From contig NZ_VLLL01000005.1 in NCBI RefSeq assembly GCF_007994225.1, positions 1,225,142-1,289,141 on the forward strand: DNA of 64,000 nucleotides, in the 5' to 3' direction. Of the stretch, positions 8,164 through 16,630 are shown one piece after another. The notes under the pieces are model-generated. The model was not told where the DNA came from, ran no database searches, and worked only from the letters and a program-made list of their open reading frames with translations. Made by a program: the position numbers and the translations under genes. Source of the stretch: Stackebrandtia albiflava. Lineage in GTDB: Bacteria > Actinomycetota > Actinomycetes > Mycobacteriales > Micromonosporaceae. The stretch's first letter is position 1; every line of letters begins with the position of its first letter.

Positions 8164-9767
8164 GACGTGGGAGGACGACCGCCCTGGTCGTGACGGCGGT
8201 AGTGGCACTGCTGGCGGCGGGGACGGCGCTGGCCGAGAGACCGGAGGAGAACCGGATGGCGCGCAGTACGGTGCACACCGACGCCGGGGTGCTGCGGGGC
8301 ACGGTGGCCGACGACCACCGCAGCTTCGAGGGCATCCCCTATGCGGCGGCCCCGAAGGGGGAACTGCGCTGGCGGCCGCCGCAGCCGGTGAAGCCGTGGC
8401 GCGGGGTACGTGACGCCACCTCACCCGGCAGCCCGTGCCCGCAGACCGGGACACCGTACGGCGGTGAGGAGGTGCTGGAGGAGGACTGCCTGTACCTGAA
8501 CGTGACCACTCCGGTGAGCGGCCCGAGGGACAAGCCGGTCGTGGTGTGGATCCACGGCAACGGGACCATCGGGTCCGGTGACGTCTTCGACGCGCGGCGC
8601 CTCGCCACACGGGGCGACGTGGTGGTGGTGACGATCAACTACCGCATGGGGGTGTTCGGGGCGTTCGGCCACCCGGAGCTGCCCGAGTCGGGCGTCCTGG
8701 GGTTGCGGGACCAGCGCGCCGCGTTGCAGTGGGTGCAGCGCAACGCCGAGGCGTTCGGGGGTGACCCGTCCAACGTCACGTTGTTCGGGGTCTCGTTCGG
8801 TGCTACGGCGATCTCCGGTCACATGATGTCGCCGGAGTCGCACGGCCTGTTCCACCGGGCCATCCTGCACAGTGGATTCACCGTGATGGACGCCCCCTCG
8901 GGGGCGATCTACCCGTTCCTGGAGGAACTGCCGCGCTACGGCTGGACGACCGACGCCCAGGTGAGGGAGACCGGCGCGGCCGTGGCGGCCGAGCTGGGCT
9001 GTGGCGAGGCGTCCGACGTGATGGCGTGCCTGCGGGCGAAGCCGGTGAAGGAGCTCCTCGCGTACCCGTCCGTCATGAACATCTTCCAGTCGTACGCGCT
9101 CGGTTCGGCCGAACTGCCGGGCGACCCGGCGACCGCCTTGGCGGCGGGGGAGTTCGCCCGGGTGCCGGTGCTCGCGGGCAGCACACTGGACGAACACCGC
9201 ACCATGGTGGCCATCCGGGTCCTGTCCGGTTACCCCATAGAGGACGCCACGCAGTACACCGCGGCGTTGCGGCAGGCGTTCGGGGAGGACGCCGAGGCGG
9301 TGGAACGGGAGTACCCGTTCGCCGACTACCGCAACGGCAACGAGGCGTTCGCGCAGGTCATGACCGACCGGATGTGGGCGAGGGCGACGCTGCGGCAGCA
9401 CACCGCGCTCGCCGGGCACACCGAGGTGTACGCGTACGAGTTCGCCGACCGGAATCCGCCGCAGGAGTTCCCGTTCCCGCCGGAGGTGGAGCCGGGCGCC
9501 TACCACAACGCCGACATCAGTTACCTGTTCAGGGACCCGGAGTTCGAGGCCGAGTTGAGCCCGGCGCAACTGCGGCTGTCGGACACGATGATCGACTACT
9601 GGACGGCGTTCGCCCGCAACGGTGACCCCCGCACTCCCGGGGCACCCGAGTGGGAGCGGTTCGACACCACCGGAACGGTACTGGGACTGGCGCCCGGCGA
9701 TGGTGGCATCGCCCCGGTCGACTTCGCGGCGGAGCACCGGTTGGAGTTCTGGGAGCGGATGCCGTGA
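8160..9767 (+). CDS. Secreted type B carboxylesterase
   Basis: 535 residues. An N-terminal signal peptide (RRGRTTALVVTAVVALLAAGTALA) predicts export. The carboxylesterase/lipase type B fold is shown by FEGIPYAAAP, EDCLYLNV (disulphide region), the oxyanion-hole strand VVWIHGN, and the nucleophile elbow GVSFGA with Ser at about residue 212 (family consensus GESAGA). NADISYLF near the C-terminus carries the catalytic-His region's upstream context. It hydrolyses carboxylic esters; substrate unknown. Coupled to the preceding TetR gene, which probably senses the substrate or product. Confidence 0.9.
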   Translation: MRRGRTTALVVTAVVALLAAGTALAERPEENRMARSTVHTDAGVLRGTVADDHRSFEGIPYAAAPKGELRWRPPQPVKPWRGVRDATSPGSPCPQTGTPYGGEEVLEEDCLYLNVTTPVSGPRDKPVVVWIHGNGTIGSGDVFDARRLATRGDVVVVTINYRMGVFGAFGHPELPESGVLGLRDQRAALQWVQRNAEAFGGDPSNVTLFGVSFGATAISGHMMSPESHGLFHRAILHSGFTVMDAPSGAIYPFLEELPRYGWTTDAQVRETGAAVAAELGCGEASDVMACLRAKPVKELLAYPSVMNIFQSYALGSAELPGDPATALAAGEFARVPVLAGSTLDEHRTMVAIRVLSGYPIEDATQYTAALRQAFGEDAEAVEREYPFADYRNGNEAFAQVMTDRMWARATLRQHTALAGHTEVYAYEFADRNPPQEFPFPPEVEPGAYHNADISYLFRDPEFEAELSPAQLRLSDTMIDYWTAFARNGDPRTPGAPEWERFDTTGTVLGLAPGDGGIAPVDFAAEHRLEFWERMP

Positions 9768-9770
9768 CAC

Positions 9771-10130
9771 CTACGGGGCCGGGGTGCGGTGGGCAGGGCT
9801 CACCGCACCCCGGCCCCGGTGAGCCGACAGGACGACGGCCACGACGCAGGCGATCACGCCGAGCAGGCTCGCGATTCCGAATTCTCCTCGTACCGCGTAG
9901 GAGGAGACCGACGTGAGCAGGACTCCGGCCGCCAGGGAGAGGCCGGCGATCAACCAGGGCGTCGCCACGCGCGAGGGCAACGCCGCCACCACGGCGAGCA
10001 CCGCGCACAGGAGGAGATCGGGTATCAGGAAGAGGTTGTCCGCGTGCCAGGAGTCGTGGAGGAACAGGAAGACGAAGGTGGCCGTCGACACGACGGCGGC
10101 GGTGATGCGTGACCAGGTCTGGGCGGACAC
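9771..10130 (-). CDS. Small integral membrane protein
   Basis: 119 residues from GTG 10130, with GGGAG upstream. Four hydrophobic segments are visible (ITAAVVSTATFVFLFL, IPDLLLCAVLAVVAALP, WLIAGLSLAAGVLLTSV, LGVIACVVAVVLS), so it is a four-TM protein with no recognised family. It diverges from the MarR gene, whose candidate operator lies in the shared 103-bp intergenic region, so it may be a MarR target. Its last codons lie inside a 17-bp hairpin (9775-9817). Confidence 0.65.
   Translation of the reverse strand: MSAQTWSRITAAVVSTATFVFLFLHDSWHADNLFLIPDLLLCAVLAVVAALPSRVATPWLIAGLSLAAGVLLTSVSSYAVRGEFGIASLLGVIACVVAVVLSAHRGRGAVSPAHRTPAP
9775..9817. terminator. 17-bp perfect hairpin, bidirectional terminator inside a gene end
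   Basis: A 17-nt arm GGGGCCGGGGTGCGGTG (9775-9791) and its exact complement (9801-9817) flank a 9-nt loop. It follows the esterase stop by 7 nt and overlaps the last codons of the convergent membrane-protein gene. There is no U-tract, as is usual for high-GC actinobacteria. Confidence 0.75.
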
Positions 10131-10149
10131 GACGCACTCCCCATTATAG

Positions 10150-10170
10150 TCAGTAATACTGATGATCAGT
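10150..10170. promoter_or_regulatory. Candidate MarR operator
   Basis: Alternating 5-bp arms read TCAGT-AAT-ACTGA-TGA-TCAGT, so two overlapping inverted repeats share the central ACTGA. The site is AT-rich compared with its surroundings and sits between the divergent membrane-protein start (10130) and the MarR start (10234). Control of both genes by MarR is inferred. Confidence 0.6.
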
Positions 10171-10233
10171 CTAGTTGATCTACTGCGGGGCGGCGCGCAC
10201 CCCGCGGGGCGCCGACGGCCGTAGGATCGGCGG

Positions 10234-10686
10234 GTGGCGACCTCCTCTATCGACCCCTTGGCGGGGATGACCGGATTCCTGTTGGTGAAGGTGGGGATCG
10301 CCGCATCGGCGGCCATCGAGGAGACCCTGCGCCCACTCGGACTGCGGGGAAGGGAGTTCCGGCTGCTGAGTTTCCTGGCCGCGGAGCCGCACTCACAGCG
10401 GGAACTGTGCGCGCTGACCGGACTGGACCGTACGACGATGGTCTCGGTGGTCGACGGACTCGAATCCACCGGACTGGTCGTGCGTGAACGCAGCACGACC
10501 GACCGCCGGGTACACCTGGTCACCATGACCGACGCGGGCCACGAGACCCGTCGGGAGGCGCTCCGGCGATTGCGGCTGGCGCAGGAGGAGTTCCTCGCCC
10601 CGCTGTCGGAGACCGAACGGGACCGTCTCCACCACGCCGCCGAGCGGCTCTACACGGTGCACTCCGACGGATGCGCCGCCGAGTGA
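10234..10686 (+). CDS. MarR family transcriptional regulator
   Basis: 150 residues from GTG 10234. Winged-helix MarR domain: EFRLLSFLAAEPHSQRELCALTGLDRTTMVSVVDGLESTGLVVRERSTTDRRVHLVTMTDAG contains the recognition helix and the DxRxxxV wing. Flanking helices give the usual dimerisation domain. Ligand unknown. Divergent from the four-TM protein; the 10150-10170 repeats are the probable operator. Confidence 0.9.
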   Translation: MATSSIDPLAGMTGFLLVKVGIAASAAIEETLRPLGLRGREFRLLSFLAAEPHSQRELCALTGLDRTTMVSVVDGLESTGLVVRERSTTDRRVHLVTMTDAGHETRREALRRLRLAQEEFLAPLSETERDRLHHAAERLYTVHSDGCAAE

Positions 10687-10716
10687 CCCGGCCGGCGACG
10701 CCACGCACCGGCCGGG
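10687..10716. terminator. Terminator hairpin between convergent genes
   Basis: CCCGGCCGG (10687-10695) and CCGGCCGGG (10708-10716) form a 9-bp perfect stem with a 12-nt loop, directly after the MarR stop and before the convergent hydrolase stop at 10729. Confidence 0.65.
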
Positions 10717-10728
10717 GACGACACGTCG

Positions 10729-11478
10729 TCAGTCCGCGGCGAACCCGGCGATCAGGCCGGTGATCTCGTCCGGGCGCTCCAGGCTCGGCAGGTGCCCCGC
10801 CCAGTCGAGCTCCCGGTACTCCGCCCCCGGGATCACCTCGGGGATCCCCGCGGCGGCGGCCCTGAGGTCCGGCAGGTCGAACCGTCCACCGATCGCCAGC
10901 GTGCGGGCGGTGATGCGGGACGGATCGCCGGGTACCTCTCTCCCGGAGACCTCCGGTGCGGCGAGCTGCACCTCGAACGCGTGCCGTTGCATCTCGATCA
11001 CCGCCACGCGGGCCGCTTCCCCGGCCTCGGGACCCAGCCAGGTGTCGGCGTTCAGCACGGCCGCCTCCTGGACCCGCCCCTCGGCGAGCAGGTTCTCCTC
11101 GGCCGTTTCGAACGCGGCCATCTCTGCGGACTGTTCGCCCCACTCCAGCGGTGCGGGACACAGCAACAGGAGCCGCTCCACCCGTTCGGGCCAGGCCCCG
11201 GCGACCTGCTGCGCGACCCGGCCGCCGAACGAGGAGCCGACCAGCGTCACCCGGTCGAGGTCGAGATGGTCGAGCAGTGAACGCACGTCCTCGGCGTCGG
11301 CGTAGTCCTCGGCGGGGACCGGCGTGTCGCCGTGGCCGCGGAAGTCCGGGCACACGACACGGTGACCCGCCGCCGACAACCGGGTCACCTGCGCGTCCCA
11401 CATCCGCCGATCGCAGACCGAGGAGTGGAGCAGGACGATGGGAGGGCCGTCTCCGGCCACGTCATGAAAGAGAATCAT
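10729..11478 (-). CDS. Alpha/beta hydrolase
   Basis: 249 residues from ATG 11478 (MILFHDVAGDGPPIVLLHSS). Alpha/beta-hydrolase features in order: oxyanion HSS, DFRGHGDT, nucleophile elbow GSSFGG, acid GGRFDLPD, and catalytic His in WAGHLPSLERP. Similar to 3-oxoadipate enol-lactonase-like hydrolases, but no neighbours support that pathway; substrate unknown. Cytoplasmic. Divergent from the next hydrolase gene. Confidence 0.85.
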   Translation of the reverse strand: MILFHDVAGDGPPIVLLHSSVCDRRMWDAQVTRLSAAGHRVVCPDFRGHGDTPVPAEDYADAEDVRSLLDHLDLDRVTLVGSSFGGRVAQQVAGAWPERVERLLLLCPAPLEWGEQSAEMAAFETAEENLLAEGRVQEAAVLNADTWLGPEAGEAARVAVIEMQRHAFEVQLAAPEVSGREVPGDPSRITARTLAIGGRFDLPDLRAAAAGIPEVIPGAEYRELDWAGHLPSLERPDEITGLIAGFAAD

Positions 11479-11531
11479 CGCGGCGAATGTAGCCGGGGCC
11501 GGGCGGCCTGTCACCCGAATTCGCCCGGAGG

Positions 11532-12371
11532 ATGCCATACGCCATCGGTCCCGACGGCAACCGGCTGTGGACGACCCGATCTCAGGCTCCGGCGGGGCCG
11601 CCGGTCGTGCTGTGCCACGGCGGACCGGGGTTGTGGGACTACCTCGATCCGCTGGTGACCCTGTTGCCCGCCGACCGGCAGCTGATCCGGTTCGACCAAC
11701 GCAACTGTGGACGCTCGGCGGGACCGGCCGACTACCGGCTCGGCACCGCCCTCGACGACCTGGAGACGGTACGACGGCACTGGGACGTGGAACGGTGGAT
11801 CGTGGTCGGGCACTCCTACGGCGCCTCGCTCGCCCTGGCCTACGCGTGGCGGCATCCCGAGCGGGTCGCCGGGCTCGGATACCTCAGTGGGACCGGGCCG
11901 GGCACCGACTGGCGGCCCCGGTACCGGGCCGAACGCGCCCGCCGGCTCGGGCCGGAACGGGAACGACGGCTCCGCCGGTTGCAGGCGGTGGAGACGCGAA
12001 CCCCGGCTGAGGAGCGGGAACTGCGGACCCTCGCCTGGTTCACCGACCACGCCGAACCCGAGACGGGAGAACGCTGGGCGGCCGAGGACGCCGCCGCACC
12101 GTGGCCCGTCAACGAGGCGGCGAACCGGGAACTCGGTGCCGCCGTCGAGTGGCGGGCGGCGGACGCCCTCAAGCACACCGCCCGGTCGAGGGTTCCGGCG
12201 CTCTTCGTCCACGGTGACGCCGACCCGCGCCCCTGGGAGGGCGCCCGCCGGCTCGCCGGGGCGCTGCCCGGTGCCGTGTGGCGGCTCCTACCCGGCACCG
12301 GACACCACCCGTGGCGCGAGTCGCCACGTGAACTGGCGGTCGCGCTGACGGAACTCCTCGGCCGGGTCTAG
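11532..12371 (+). CDS. Prolyl-iminopeptidase-like alpha/beta hydrolase
   Basis: 279 residues. HGGPG, FDQRNCGRS and the nucleophile elbow GHSYGA match the S33 prolyl aminopeptidase subgroup; GDADPR and GTGHHPW supply the acid and His of the triad. The Shine-Dalgarno-like GGAGG abuts ATG 11532 without spacer, so initiation may be leaderless or start elsewhere. The TAG stop shares CTAG (12368-12371) with the stop of the convergent DJ-1 gene. Peptidase specificity is inferred only from motif similarity. Confidence 0.82.
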   Translation: MPYAIGPDGNRLWTTRSQAPAGPPVVLCHGGPGLWDYLDPLVTLLPADRQLIRFDQRNCGRSAGPADYRLGTALDDLETVRRHWDVERWIVVGHSYGASLALAYAWRHPERVAGLGYLSGTGPGTDWRPRYRAERARRLGPERERRLRRLQAVETRTPAEERELRTLAWFTDHAEPETGERWAAEDAAAPWPVNEAANRELGAAVEWRAADALKHTARSRVPALFVHGDADPRPWEGARRLAGALPGAVWRLLPGTGHHPWRESPRELAVALTELLGRV

Positions 12372-12931
12372 CCCGTGACGGTGCGGGGACCGGCGGCGAA
12401 CTGTTCGACCATGTGCTCGCAGAAGACCGGCAGGTCGTCGGGCTTGCGGCTGGTCACCAGCCCGGCCTCGACCACGACCTCGCTGTCCTCCCACTCCGCG
12501 CCCGCATTGCGCAGGTCGGTCTGAAGACTGGGCCACGAGGTCATGCGGCGACCACGGACGACGTCGGCCTCGATGAGCGTCCACGGGGCGTGGCAGATCG
12601 CCGCCACCGGTTTGCCCACCGTGAAGAACTCGGCGACGAACCGCACCGCCTCCCCGTTGGTGCGAAGGAAGTCGGGATTGGCCACTCCCCCCGGAAGTAC
12701 CAGGGCGTCGTAGTCGGTCGAGGTTACGTCGGTGACCACCTTGTCGACGGGGAAGCGGTCGGCGCGGTCGAGATGGTGGAACGCCTGGACCTCGCCCTGT
12801 TCGGTGGATACCAGTTCGGGGCGGCCGCCCGCCTTCTCCACCGCCTTCCACGGTTCGGTCAACTCCACCTGTTCGGTGCCCTCAGGAGCCACCAGGAACG
12901 CGACTCGCAGGCCATCCAGTGATTCGGCCAT
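12368..12931 (-). CDS. DJ-1/PfpI family protein (class I glutamine amidotransferase-like)
   Basis: 187 residues. The PfpI-type core is visible: DYDALVLPGG, then PVAAICHAPW with the nucleophilic Cys at about residue 113 followed by His, and GLVTSRKPDDLPVF near the C-terminus. Members are reported as intracellular proteases, deglycases or general stress proteins (YhbO/PfpI-like). Specific activity cannot be told from sequence. ATG 12931 has GGGAGAG upstream. Confidence 0.88.
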   Translation of the reverse strand: MAESLDGLRVAFLVAPEGTEQVELTEPWKAVEKAGGRPELVSTEQGEVQAFHHLDRADRFPVDKVVTDVTSTDYDALVLPGGVANPDFLRTNGEAVRFVAEFFTVGKPVAAICHAPWTLIEADVVRGRRMTSWPSLQTDLRNAGAEWEDSEVVVEAGLVTSRKPDDLPVFCEHMVEQFAAGPRTVTG

Positions 12932-13146
12932 GGATATCTCTCCCTCTCCCCATTCGTCGTTCGATCGTCACTCCAGCCGTTACCCGGCGCCCGCGCCCTT
13001 CAAAACGCACGGCGGGGCGTCTGCGCAGGTGACGGCCGCGGCGTGCCGTGACGGGGGTGGGGGAGGTGCGACGCCGACGACCCGGAGCGGTCGACGACCG
13101 GTGAACGGTGCCGCAGTCGTCGGAGGTCATCCGACGACCGCTCTGG

Positions 13147-13470
13147 TCAGCCGTCCAGCGAGCCGCCGGTCATCGCGGCCGCCAACCGCATGTGGCCGGT
13201 GGCCTCCTCGGGGCGGCTCAGCCGCTGGAGGGTCCGGCCCAGCATGAGGTGCGCGTAGGGCTCGGCCGGGTTCTGGTCGAGGACGTGCCGAAGCTGCTCC
13301 TCGGCGCGGCCGAGCTGGGCGGAGTGGTAGTACGCCCGGGCCAGGAGCAGTCGCGCGGCGAGGTGCGTCGGGGCGGCCTCGACGACCTCGACCAGCCACT
13401 TGGCGGCCGTGATGTAGTCACCGGCTTCGAAGAACTGCACTCCTCGCTGGTACCGCATCGCCATGTCCAC
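13147..13470 (-). CDS. Tetratricopeptide repeat protein
   Basis: 107 residues from GTG 13470 (AAGGGGG upstream; ATG 13464 possible). Two to three TPR-like helical pairs are seen: YQRGVQFFEAGDYITAAKWLVEVVEAAPTHLAARLLLARAYYHSAQLGRAEEQLRHVLDQNP and PYAHLMLGRTLQRL. It is probably a small protein-protein interaction module. No enzymatic domain. It lies upstream of the glycosyltransferase gene on the same strand; the link is unknown. Confidence 0.82.
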   Translation of the reverse strand: MDMAMRYQRGVQFFEAGDYITAAKWLVEVVEAAPTHLAARLLLARAYYHSAQLGRAEEQLRHVLDQNPAEPYAHLMLGRTLQRLSRPEEATGHMRLAAAMTGGSLDG

Positions 13471-13555
13471 GGCTGACCCCCTTCCGGCTCGTCGTTCGGT
13501 CGCTGTGGAAACGACGGCGCCGTCCGGTTCATTCCCGGAAGCCGGCCCGTCGGAC

Positions 13556-14794
13556 TCAGCCTACGACCGCGCGGGGACGTCGTGCCACCGGAATCGTCGG
13601 CGAGGTCCAGTGGGCGGCGCGTGGCAGCAGCGCGATCAACAGGATCGTCGCGAGGACGAACCCGTTGTCGGTCAGCAGTCGCACCGCACCGTCACCCCAG
13701 CGTCCCAGCCCGGGGAGCGCGGGCCACCAGATGGGCGAGATCGCGAACCACAGCCACAGTGCCGCCGTCACGATCCGGCGGTTGACCGGCCGGTCCAGCA
13801 TGCGGCGCTGTCGCAGCGGTGGCGGCGACACGAACGCCCAGCGGGTCAACACCGCCATCGCGGGGATGACCCACACGAGCTGGTGGGACCAGCTGATCGG
13901 GCTCACCAGTACCCCCGTGAGTCCCACCGTCGCGATCGCCGCGGCCTCGTCGCCGTGGAAGTAGGTGTCGCGCGCGTGCGCGAGCCCCCAGACGGCGGCG
14001 AACAGCGCGAAACCCAGCCAGGTGACGGCGGGAGCGGAGTCGCTCTCGTACAGCCGCGCGATCAGGCCCGAGAGCGCCTGATTCCCGAACGAGCTGAAGT
14101 GGCCGGTGCGGTCCGGTTCGAACAGCACGTGGGACAGGTACTCACCCATCGTCTGCGGCATGGCGAGGAACGCCGCGACCCAGGTCGTGACCACGGTCGC
14201 GATCGCGGTGAGCCCGGCGCGCCATCGACGGGTCGCCAGCAGGTACACGCCGAACAACCCGAAACCGAACTGCACGGCGGTCGCCAGTCCGATTCCGATT
14301 CCCGCCGCCGGGTGGCCGCGACGGGCCAGCGCCAGGTCGGCGAGTACCAGGGCGAGCAGTACCAGACTGAGCTGCCCCAGGCCGAGTGTCTGACGCACCG
14401 GCTCCAACGCCAGTGCGGCCACGGCGGCCGCCGCGTACCACCACCGGCCGGGCCGTCCCGCCTCCACGGCGATGCGCCGGAACGTGTGGCGCACGCAGTA
14501 CAACAACGCGGTGAGGCTGAGACCGGTGCTGATCGCCACGGCCACCGGCACCGGCCAGATCAGGACGGGCGTCAGCGCGACGGCGGCCAGAGGCGGCAGG
14601 TTGAAGCCCTGCCCGGGCGCGTGCTGTGCGTACAGTGGACCGCCGGACCACCAGTCGACGATGGCGGCGTGGTACTGCCGCAGGTCGCCGAAGTCGTACC
14701 AGAACCTGGCCACCATGACCGCGAGCAACCAACCGATCGCCAGTCCCGTCGTCATCCCGAGGTGTCGTGGGCGCACGGCGGCCGGAGCGGACAT
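13556..14794 (-). CDS. GT87-like polyprenyl-phosphate-sugar glycosyltransferase (DUF2029)
   Basis: 412 residues with about 9-10 hydrophobic segments. Near the N-terminus FWYDFGDLRQYHAAIVDWWSGGPLYAQ contains the D-x-x-x-Y luminal loop typical of GT-C mannosyltransferases. QGFNLPPLAAVALTPV is the conserved NxPP motif of the DUF2029/GT87 family. Actinobacterial relatives are alpha-(1->2) mannosyltransferases that build lipoglycans on the outer membrane face. The ATG lies inside the C-terminal tail of the upstream ECF41 gene (43-bp overlap). Confidence 0.8.
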   Translation of the reverse strand: MSAPAAVRPRHLGMTTGLAIGWLLAVMVARFWYDFGDLRQYHAAIVDWWSGGPLYAQHAPGQGFNLPPLAAVALTPVLIWPVPVAVAISTGLSLTALLYCVRHTFRRIAVEAGRPGRWWYAAAAVAALALEPVRQTLGLGQLSLVLLALVLADLALARRGHPAAGIGIGLATAVQFGFGLFGVYLLATRRWRAGLTAIATVVTTWVAAFLAMPQTMGEYLSHVLFEPDRTGHFSSFGNQALSGLIARLYESDSAPAVTWLGFALFAAVWGLAHARDTYFHGDEAAAIATVGLTGVLVSPISWSHQLVWVIPAMAVLTRWAFVSPPPLRQRRMLDRPVNRRIVTAALWLWFAISPIWWPALPGLGRWGDGAVRLLTDNGFVLATILLIALLPRAAHWTSPTIPVARRPRAVVG

Positions 14795-15948
14795 CGATTC
14801 TCCTTTGAGGCTGTCGTCGAACCTGCTGTTCTACTGCGCGACGACCGGTCGGCGCCTCGCGGCATTGTCGGGTACCCCGCGTACAACACCGGTACGCGAA
14901 GTCTCCTCCGCCTTGCGAATGCACTCGACCGGACCGCCGCTCGCCACGAACGAGGTTCGAAGACGGCCTCTGAGCGGCCCGAGACCCCCGGCGCCTGGAA
15001 CGGTTGCGGCAGGCCGGATCCTAACAGACCGGTGACCGTCCCCTTCGGTGGTCCGGTGCCCGGGTGCGCTTCCGCTGAAAGGACTCCGTTCAGTTTCTCC
15101 GGGTTCATCACCGCGTTGACCTCCGTTATCCGGCCGTCCTCCACTTCGAGCGACACCGCGGCCACCGGCCGGTCCCCGTGTCGCATCACCAGTCCCGGCA
15201 TCGCGTTCACGTCCATGACGGACGTCGTGATCGCCTCGGAGTTCACACCGGACCAGACCGGTTCGGACATCACGGCCAGAATGAACCGCGACACCTTGTC
15301 CGCACCGTGGATCCCGCGCAACGCCGCACGCACCCGGCCACCCCCGTCGGTGCGCAGGACGACGTCCGGCGCCAGGACGTCCAAGAGCGCGGCGAGGTCA
15401 CCGCCCCGGGCGGCGGAGTGGAAGCGTTCGGCCGCCGCCCGGTGTGCCGCCCGGTCGGCCGCGAAGCGGGGACGGCGCGCGTGGACGTGGGAACGCGCCC
15501 GGTGCGACAGTTGCCGGACCGACTCGGGCGTCCGGTGCAGGGCGGCGGCGATCTCCCGGTACGAGAAACCGAACGCCTCCCGCAACACGAACACCGCCCG
15601 CTCGTCCGGTGTCAGCGTCTCCAGCACGATCATCATGGCCATCGATATGGAGTCCGCGGCTTCGGCGGCGGCGTCGGCCGGATCGGTCAACACCGGCTCC
15701 GGCAGCCACGGTCCCGGGTAGCTCTCCCGGCGGGCCTTCACGGCGCGCAACCGGTTGAGCGCGGCGTTGGCGACCAGTCGGACCAGGTAGGCGCGTGGTT
15801 CCCGCACGGTCTCGGGATCGACCCCGGACCAGCGGATCCAGCCGTCCTGGACGGCGTCCTCAGCGTCACCGACACTGCCGAGGATCCGATAGGCCACCGA
15901 CACCAGTAGCCGCCGGTGCTGCTGGAACGTCTCGTCCGCCGGGCGCAT
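14752..15948 (-). CDS. ECF41-group RNA polymerase sigma factor with unusual C-terminal tail
   Basis: Starts MRPADETFQQHRRLL. Sigma region 2 (AYRILGSVGDAEDAVQDGWIRW) and region 4 (ERAVFVLREAFGFSYREIAAAL) are followed by a SnoaL-like domain carrying ECF41 hallmarks: WLPEP in the linker, DGGG, and a final NPEKL. That domain regulates activity in cis. Family members normally end soon after NPEKL, but this frame continues for ~108 low-complexity residues and overlaps the glycosyltransferase gene by 43 bp, so a lost stop or frameshift near 15080 is likely. The start shares one base with the stop of the AhpD-like gene (TGATG). Confidence 0.88.
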   Translation of the reverse strand: MRPADETFQQHRRLLVSVAYRILGSVGDAEDAVQDGWIRWSGVDPETVREPRAYLVRLVANAALNRLRAVKARRESYPGPWLPEPVLTDPADAAAEAADSISMAMMIVLETLTPDERAVFVLREAFGFSYREIAAALHRTPESVRQLSHRARSHVHARRPRFAADRAAHRAAAERFHSAARGGDLAALLDVLAPDVVLRTDGGGRVRAALRGIHGADKVSRFILAVMSEPVWSGVNSEAITTSVMDVNAMPGLVMRHGDRPVAAVSLEVEDGRITEVNAVMNPEKLNGVLSAEAHPGTGPPKGTVTGLLGSGLPQPFQAPGVSGRSEAVFEPRSWRAAVRSSAFARRRRLRVPVLYAGYPTMPRGADRSSRSRTAGSTTASKENRCPLRPPCAHDTSG

Positions 15949-16514
15949 CACCGCTCCGACGGGGGAGAGGCCGGCAGCGCGCAGGCGGCGTCGAAGCCCT
16001 GCGAGGTGATGCCCAAGGCGTGGTTGGTGCGTGCCCGCATGTTCTCCACGGCGATCAACGTGGTCAGTTCGACCAGCTGCGCGTCGGTGAACACCCGCCG
16101 CAGCCCGGCGACCATCTCGTCGGTGACTGTCACGGGCGTGTCCGTCATCGCCTCGGCGTAGGCCAGGACGAGACGCTCGGTGTCGTCGAAGTGGTCGCTG
16201 TCGCGCCAGCGGGGAACCGCGGCGATCTTCTCCGGCGGCACCCCCTTGCCCCGCGCGGACCAGGAGCCGAAGTCGACGCACCAGTCGCAGCCCAACCGCA
16301 CGGCGGTGGCCATGACCGCCAGCAGCTGGATCGACGGGGTCAGGCGTCGCCAGCGTCCGACGCCCAGTTCGAAGAACGAACCGGTGATGAGGACACCGCG
16401 GTGGTGTCCGGCCGCGCGTACCGGGTCCAGGTGGCCGCCGAAACGGCGCCGGACCGCCCATTCGATCGTCCGGGCCAGCGGGCCGCGCGGTGAGTCCAGG
16501 GGTATTCGTGCCAT
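15948..16514 (-). CDS. Carboxymuconolactone decarboxylase/AhpD-like partner of ECF41
   Basis: 188 residues from ATG 16514 with a strong GAGGAGG ribosome site. The AhpD-type redox motif is CDWC at residues 76-79, followed by VDFGSW. The C-terminal half has the family helices (DTERLVLAYAEAMTDTPVTVTDEMVAGLRRVFTDAQLVELT). ECF41 sigma factors are genetically linked to such COE proteins, which are often their main target. Translationally coupled to the sigma gene. The physiological signal and substrate are unknown. Confidence 0.88.
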   Translation of the reverse strand: MARIPLDSPRGPLARTIEWAVRRRFGGHLDPVRAAGHHRGVLITGSFFELGVGRWRRLTPSIQLLAVMATAVRLGCDWCVDFGSWSARGKGVPPEKIAAVPRWRDSDHFDDTERLVLAYAEAMTDTPVTVTDEMVAGLRRVFTDAQLVELTTLIAVENMRARTNHALGITSQGFDAACALPASPPSER

Positions 16515-16550
16515 GACCGCCTCCTCGTTCGCGTCGTGGTCGGTGATGGG

Positions 16551-16577
16551 ACCCGTCGGACTGCCCGAAACGTGACA
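16551..16577 (-). promoter_or_regulatory. Candidate ECF41 autoregulated promoter
   Basis: On the minus strand TGTCACG (16577-16571) matches 6 of 7 bases of the ECF41 -35 consensus TGTCACA. It is followed by a GTC-containing -10 region (CCGACGGGT, 16559-16551). It lies upstream of the AhpD-like gene as expected for the group. The -10 match to CGTC is imperfect. Confidence 0.5.
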
Positions 16578-16630
16578 TCCGGTGGCCCGGACCACTCGGC
16601 GGGTCGGCCGGAACGGCGGCGGGGTGGGGG

